DNA from: Limanda limanda
Lineage: Eukaryota > Chordata > Actinopteri > Pleuronectiformes > Pleuronectidae
Length of the DNA stretch: 64,000 nucleotides
Direction: 5' to 3'
NCBI RefSeq assembly: GCF_963576545.1
Contig: NC_083641.1
Location: 18,871,523 to 18,935,522 of the forward strand
A program made the position numbers and the translations under genes. Position 1 is the stretch's first letter; each line of letters starts with the position of its first letter. The notes beneath the pieces are model-generated. The model was not told where the DNA came from and ran no database searches. It saw only the letters and a list, made by a program, of their open reading frames with translations. Shown piece after piece: positions 53,541-60,060 of this stretch.

Positions 53541-56500
53541 CACTATTCACACTTTTGATTTGAGATTTACGCAGGATGACAGCATGGCCTCCAGCTCAGT
53601 CACAGACTTTTTATACGCTTTTATAAGGAGAACATGGAAAACATGATTTTTCTGTTTTTTGTTACGGGCTGTCCAACTCCCACCCAGTCAATAACGGCTC
53701 TCAATATGGTTGCAATTAGGAATGCTGTGGAATCGGCTCCCTGTAACTCTTAATGATGGCAAGTTGGCCAGTGCTGCAGATGAATCCCGACTGAAGTGTA
53801 GCAGTTGGGTCATAAACACAAGGCAGCGGGTATCATCTTAACGCTCGGGACTAATTGAATATCTGCAATTAGGGAAATATCCACTCTTGGCCATCGTCCC
53901 ACTCTGTTACATTGTGTTCTTGCACTCTCCCAGCCCTCTTCCACCGTGTAAAATATATTTGTTTATGCTGGAAGGGGGGGAGCTTCCTTTTCAGACAGAC
54001 GCCCAGCTGGCTGGTAGAAGATGATGCACTGGAAAAACTAATTCCTTCAGTTTTATTGCATTTTTGCGATGCCACGTGCCCAGTGCGTGTAGAGTGAAAT
54101 GAATTCAGCTGTATACTTAAATTAAAGATAATTATTATTGTTTCATCACCAAAAACTCTATAACATCCTCCAAAGACCATTCATTTTCTGCCACCAGACA
54201 GAATAAGAGACATGATGGCACTTTACACCCTGGCCACAATAATGTATAATGCAAAACAAAAGTTTTCCCCTGTGTTTGGGCCTCTCGTCCACACGCAGCC
54301 TTTTAATTTCCTCAAACTGAGATTTTTACAAACGCCTTTTAAAGTGCACATTTTCAAAAACTCCACTGTCTGTGAATCTGAGTGTACGTGTACAACGGAG
54401 CGTTAGGAAAATGGGACTTACTTTCTGCCTGCCCACAGTTGCTTTGTGTAATGAGCACCCACCAGAAACAACAAAAATGTCTGCTATATACCGGTTTCTA
54501 GACATTTGATTAGCAATGTCTCATTACAGGTTAGTAGCTAAATTTAGCCTCCCTGCACCACAGGAATCCGCTTCGCACAATATTACTTGGATCACATCGT
54601 TAATATTTGAAGGATCGTTGATGTAGACTTTATCGCCACCTACTGGTTGGGCTTATTTGACCATTTATAGTCATTATTGTGGTCTTGTCTGCCCGAAGAT
54701 ATTTAGTAAAATGAAGGTCGTGTGGACGTAGATTTTTTTTTGTAAAAGGGAGGGGAAAGTATTTGTTCAAAAAAACATCTGCAGTAGTGGAGACTAGGCC
54801 TTAAACAGGAAGAGGTTTTTCTGTCTTGGTGTCACTCCTCTGTATTCTCTCTCACCGTCTGCATCCATTACGTGTGTTTTCAATTTTCCTCTGGGGCGAG
54901 CGGAAAATTGAGACATGTTAAAGTAAAGTGTGTATACCAGAAAAAAAAACATTACACAGAAGCTCTGAATTGTCCATAAGATTGATGATGTTTGACAGTA
55001 AAAGAATCTCCACAAGCTGATTTTCCTTTAACGTTTCTCCTTTTTCCTGACAGCGGGCAGAGGGATCTCAGAGGGAGGCGGAGTCACTCAGAGAGCAGTT
55101 GTCCTTGAGTAACCAATCCCAGCAGCTCGGCAGCCCGGCCAAGGCCGACCCCGACACGGTAACACATCTCACTGCCTCACTGATTCACTGGGCGGTCGAC
55201 AGAGAGGTATTGATAGGCTAAAGATCAGCTCGGCCTTTTTGATGCATGGGGTGAATAGATGATTAAAGTTTCAATTTATAGATCATTGTAGTCACTGTGT
55301 TAAGAGATCAGGCGTCAGGATCACCTATAACATATTGATTAGTTATTGTTTAACCAAGAAAACGTTGACACGGAGGAAATAGGTGATTGTGTATTGAATA
55401 ACAGATTTTATTGGACCTTTACAACAGACTGCAAGACTGACCACCACGCTAAAGTATACATTTCTCTGAACCTATTGTGGTGCATAGTGAATGGATTACT
55501 TCTCACTATCAATCTAAAGGAGCAAGTCTTTTGAAATGATAACCAGTGTGTTGATCAGCTTCTGCCTGGCTTAGAAACCCTACTTGTAGTGCACTTTTCA
55601 TGGGTATTTTATAGCTGTCAAGTTTTCTTTTGCTCATGGGTTTAACCTGTCTCTGTTTGGCCTTCAGGAACAGGTGGCGGAGGTGGCATCCCACTCAAGT
55701 CTGGAGGCGGAGCTCAGAGCCAAAGAAAGGGAGACCGCCCAGCTGGTGGAGGACGTCCAGAGACTGCAGGCCAGCCTGACCAAACTCCGAGAGACCACCA
55801 GCTCCCAGATCACACAGCTGGAGCAGCAGCTCAGCAGCAAGACTGCCGTTCTCAAGGTACCAACAGATCGCACTGCTGCAGTTTTTATTCACTTTATTTT
55901 GTATAGTTTGGGCCTAATTTCAAACAAGACTATTCCTGTATTTGTCTTTTATCTGCTTTGTTGTATATTCTGATCACATCTGTAACTATATTAACTCATA
56001 TCTCTGCTCTGTTATCTAGACTTAGTCACAGAAACAAGATTGTTTGTGTTGTTCTAATTAATACCTCCGCCAAGAGGGTTGATTTCATTACTGTTTGTCT
56101 GTTAGCTGGATAATGCAAAAATGACTGATCTCATTATATTGAAACTTTGTGGAAGGATGAGTGATGGGCAAAGAAAGAACCCATTCAATTTCGGAGCTGA
56201 TCTGGACAAACAGGGGGATTTCTTTAACCTTTAACATTTAACATCTCCCAACATATTTCTGCCGAGATCTTAAAGGACTGATATCTGAGTGTGTACAATT
56301 TGGTGTGGCTTGATTGAATTTAAAAGGAGTGTCTGGTCTTGGCAGAGGTATGCTGTCTACTGAATGCCATTCTAGTTATAATTATTACCATTCTTTTCAT
56401 TAATTTCCATGTTATTTCATCTCTTTGTAATCTACAGGAACTGGAGGAGAAACTGCTGAAGCAAGTTGACTATGAGGAGGTGAAGAAGGAGCTGAGGTAA

Positions 56501-59500
56501 GGAGAGCACACAGTTTTGTCTGTGTGCGTGCAGCACAGATCTCTTTAGTGCATGCGTTTGATGTCTTTAATAATATTAAACAAGATGTGCGTCTTCATTT
56601 AAGATCTGTAACTTAATAGAGCGCCCTTCTGAAGGTGAAGCTGGTCTGTCTGTACCTTTTATTGTGTCTCTCCACTATCCTTTGTGTCCTTAAAGAAAGA
56701 GTAGAAAAGCCAGACAGTTCATGTGTGTGTGTGTGTGTGTACTTTCTTTGTTTCATATAGATGTTATTTTTCTCCCTTTTCAGTATCCTCAAGTCTATGG
56801 AGTTTGGAACATCTGACTCTGTTCAGGTAAAAGTGATGATCTCTACAGACACCAATGACATTTAGCAGTTAATACATATTGTTGCAGCACAAGTAGCAGC
56901 TAGATTTTTTAAATTACCTTTTAAAAAAGTCCGCAACAAAGTTATTTTGAACAATATCATTTCAAATGTTCTCCCTCCAGGACTCATCCAAACCTCTGGA
57001 GGTGCTGTTGCTGGAGAGGAACCGTAGTCTTCAGTCTGAGAGCGCCGCTCTGCGCATTGCAAACACTGAGCTCAGCGGTAAGTCTTCCAAAGTCTAAGTT
57101 AATATTGAGGCCTGGGTTCATGAACACGATCTTCACATAACCTTCACTCATTACAACAAAAATGAAAGCTCACAGAAGCTGAGTCGAACATTTACGGGTT
57201 CATTTAGATGAACCCCGAGCTGCAGGTAAGGCCGTGCAGGGAAGAGATTCCTCAGGGTATGCATACACACAACATGTATGCATATAGATCCTTTTTCTCT
57301 GAGAATACTTAACCATTTATTCATGTTTTTGGGGATGATTTGCTCTATTGGTTCTCCAATATGCAAAAATGAATCGTGGTACAGAAATGTGGTCGCTTTG
57401 TGGTCCATCTCTGGTGCCTGTGAATACCACAGCAGGAGGTCAACCTGAACAGTAACAAAGTGGCAGTACACAAAATGAGGATACCTTGCCCTCTGCAGCC
57501 GTGTTTATGGTTTTGAAATGTCATGGCTTTAGGCTTGAATAGTTGAATAGCTTTGAATTGATTAACATTCACAGTAAGGGGAGCTTACTGTCCAACTTAA
57601 TCATGTTAAGTTTCAATGGTTATGCATTAAAGTAGTATTTCTCCGAGCATTTATCATCAGGATGGGTTCTGGTATTTACATAACTGAGAAAATAAAGCTA
57701 ATGTCTATATTTGTTTTGGCAAATGTATGAATTTAATCAGTCTGGCTATTCAGTATAATACGGCTTTTGCTCCTTTACTCAGCAGAGTCTCTGCTCTGGT
57801 GCATGCATCTGTTTTCTGTAGAGCCATAAGAAATTGTTTTTCAATAGTTTTATTGCTCTGATTTCTTCCCTGGATGTATTTTTATGAACTGAACACTATA
57901 ATACTGCACATCAATGGAATAATTCAGTGTTTAGGAACACGCTCCAGCTGCATGGAAGAGGACTCGCATGGTGTATCGACTATCTAAGGACATAATTTTA
58001 CTCTGTCCGATTACTTCCACTTTGCCTGCGAACGAGAGAGAGACCGAGCCCTGGGCCAAGCTAATCTGCCTAAGTGGCACAGTGTCAATTGTTTTGTTTG
58101 TCCTTTTTTCCTTCCAGGCTGTGGCTTACAAGAAAGGTTGAAATCACAAATGCATGGGCACTTTGTCTGGGGGGGTTGGCAAAAAAGGAAAACAAAGTTC
58201 ACTCATTTGTAAAAGACTTGGATTAAGATAACATTAAACTTTTTGTTATTTTTTTTTCTCTTTCTTTTGGAACCCCTTTTTTGTTGACTCCCCCATAATG
58301 CATGGTGTGTTTGACCTTTCTTGTAGGGTCAGCCGGGGGAAAAGGGACAGAAGAGTCCTCAACGAAGGAGGAGATCATGCCCAGAGATCCCTCTTCCTCG
58401 CCCCCTCCCTCTCTTCCTTCCTCCTCCCAGCTCCCACTGTCTCGCACTCACACGGACCCCCTCAACACTGCCACCACCACCACCAGCAGTGGCGAAACAC
58501 ACCCTTTCTCTCCCACGGGCATTGGACAGGACTTCTACTCCCCCGTATTCCCTCTGGTGGGTGGTAAGATGGCTTTGAACTCCCTGATCCAGCGGCAGCT
58601 CCTCCAGACCTTCTACTCCAAAGCCTTGCAGGAGTCGTCTGGGATCCCCAGTGGGGCTCTACTGTTCACCCCCTTTACACCGACCCTCAGCTCCATCCCT
58701 ACCTCCACCCCTGGCTCTGGGTCTGCTGCCGTCCCTCTGGCAGCCAGCAGCCCCCAGCCACCTCAAGCCAGCCCAGATATGGCTCCCGTTAATGGGAGCA
58801 GCACCGCTGGCAGCGCGCCGTCCCCATCGCCCAGCCACTCCGACGCCACCACGGGGAGTGTTTTGGACGGGGAGGACATGGACACGGCAGAGATTGCCCG
58901 ACAGGTGAAAGAGCAACTGATCAAGCACAACATCGGCCAGCGCGTGTTCGGCCACTATGTGCTGGGACTGTCCCAGGGTTCGGTCAGTGAGATCCTGGCC
59001 AGACCAAAGCCGTGGAACAAGCTAACCATCCGGGGGAAGGAGCCATTCCACAAGATGAGGCAGTTCCTGGCCGATGAGCAGAACATCCTGGCACTGCGCA
59101 GCATCCAGGGACGGCAGAGAGGTGAGTCCATGTATCTTTAGTGTGTATTTGTGTGTGTGAGTGTGCGCGGGTGTGTGCCATTGTGTGTGCGTGTGTGTCT
59201 TGCATGTCTGTGTGTGTGTAAAGCCCTGCACAGAGCCATTGATTGGCTAGTCAATATGGACCTGCTTTTTTATTTCTCTTTCCTAACTCCCATCCTTTGC
59301 CACACCTGTGTGTTTTGAGTGAGTTCCTAGTCACGCACTTATCCCCAGAGCCTCTCCTCGCTATTGTGATCAATACAGAAACCTTTCACACGTCAATAGT
59401 ATTGATCGGCGGGAACAAGGAGGAAGGCCAGGGTACTGTTAACTACAGGTAGATTCGATTAGCCTGGGCCTGCTTTTGTTAACGCATCAGGACATTTGTG

Positions 59501-60029
59501 ATCGAAGGTGGTCTCAGTGGTACAAAGAAATACAGCAGAGTCTACCACCAAAGGCACAGTCCAAGTTAAAAATAAGGCTGCAGTTACTGTGTCCCTGTTT
59601 AAGACGTACTGTTAAATAATTTACCCCTCACTAGTCTGCCTTCATAGTAGTTTAATATTCCTGTCAGAGGTAGGTTGGATTCCTACTGGGGCCACAGATG
59701 GTAAACATCAATGCATTTATGGCACTAAGATGTGCATTGGATGGAAGCATCTACACGTTCCATATGTTTGCAGAGCATTACAGGGCACCATAGAGTCTAG
59801 CTATAAAAGAAAAGCAAAAAACCCACAAGTGCTGTAACATAGTGTGTGGTATATTGTTCTTAACAGAGGGCTCAGGCCAGCCCCAGCTTAGCCGAATGTT
59901 TCAGGATGTTCCGAAGCGGAGAGCCCTCTCCAATACAGCTTCACACACAGGTCTGTCCCCTTCACACGCAGAGATTCTAGCACGTTCTGTCTGTGTGGCA
60001 TGTTTGTGTGGGGGTGAACTCTATCTATG

Positions 60030-60060
<31 letters not shown>

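Larger units (their letters stand above)
52366..55053 (+). other. cux1: cux1 intron 9
   Basis: A 2.7-kb intron. It contains an internally deleted copy of the fish interspersed repeat (52501-52625, minus strand) and a compound CA/CACG repeat (53462-53541). The remainder is AT-rich unique sequence without exons. Confidence 0.8.
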
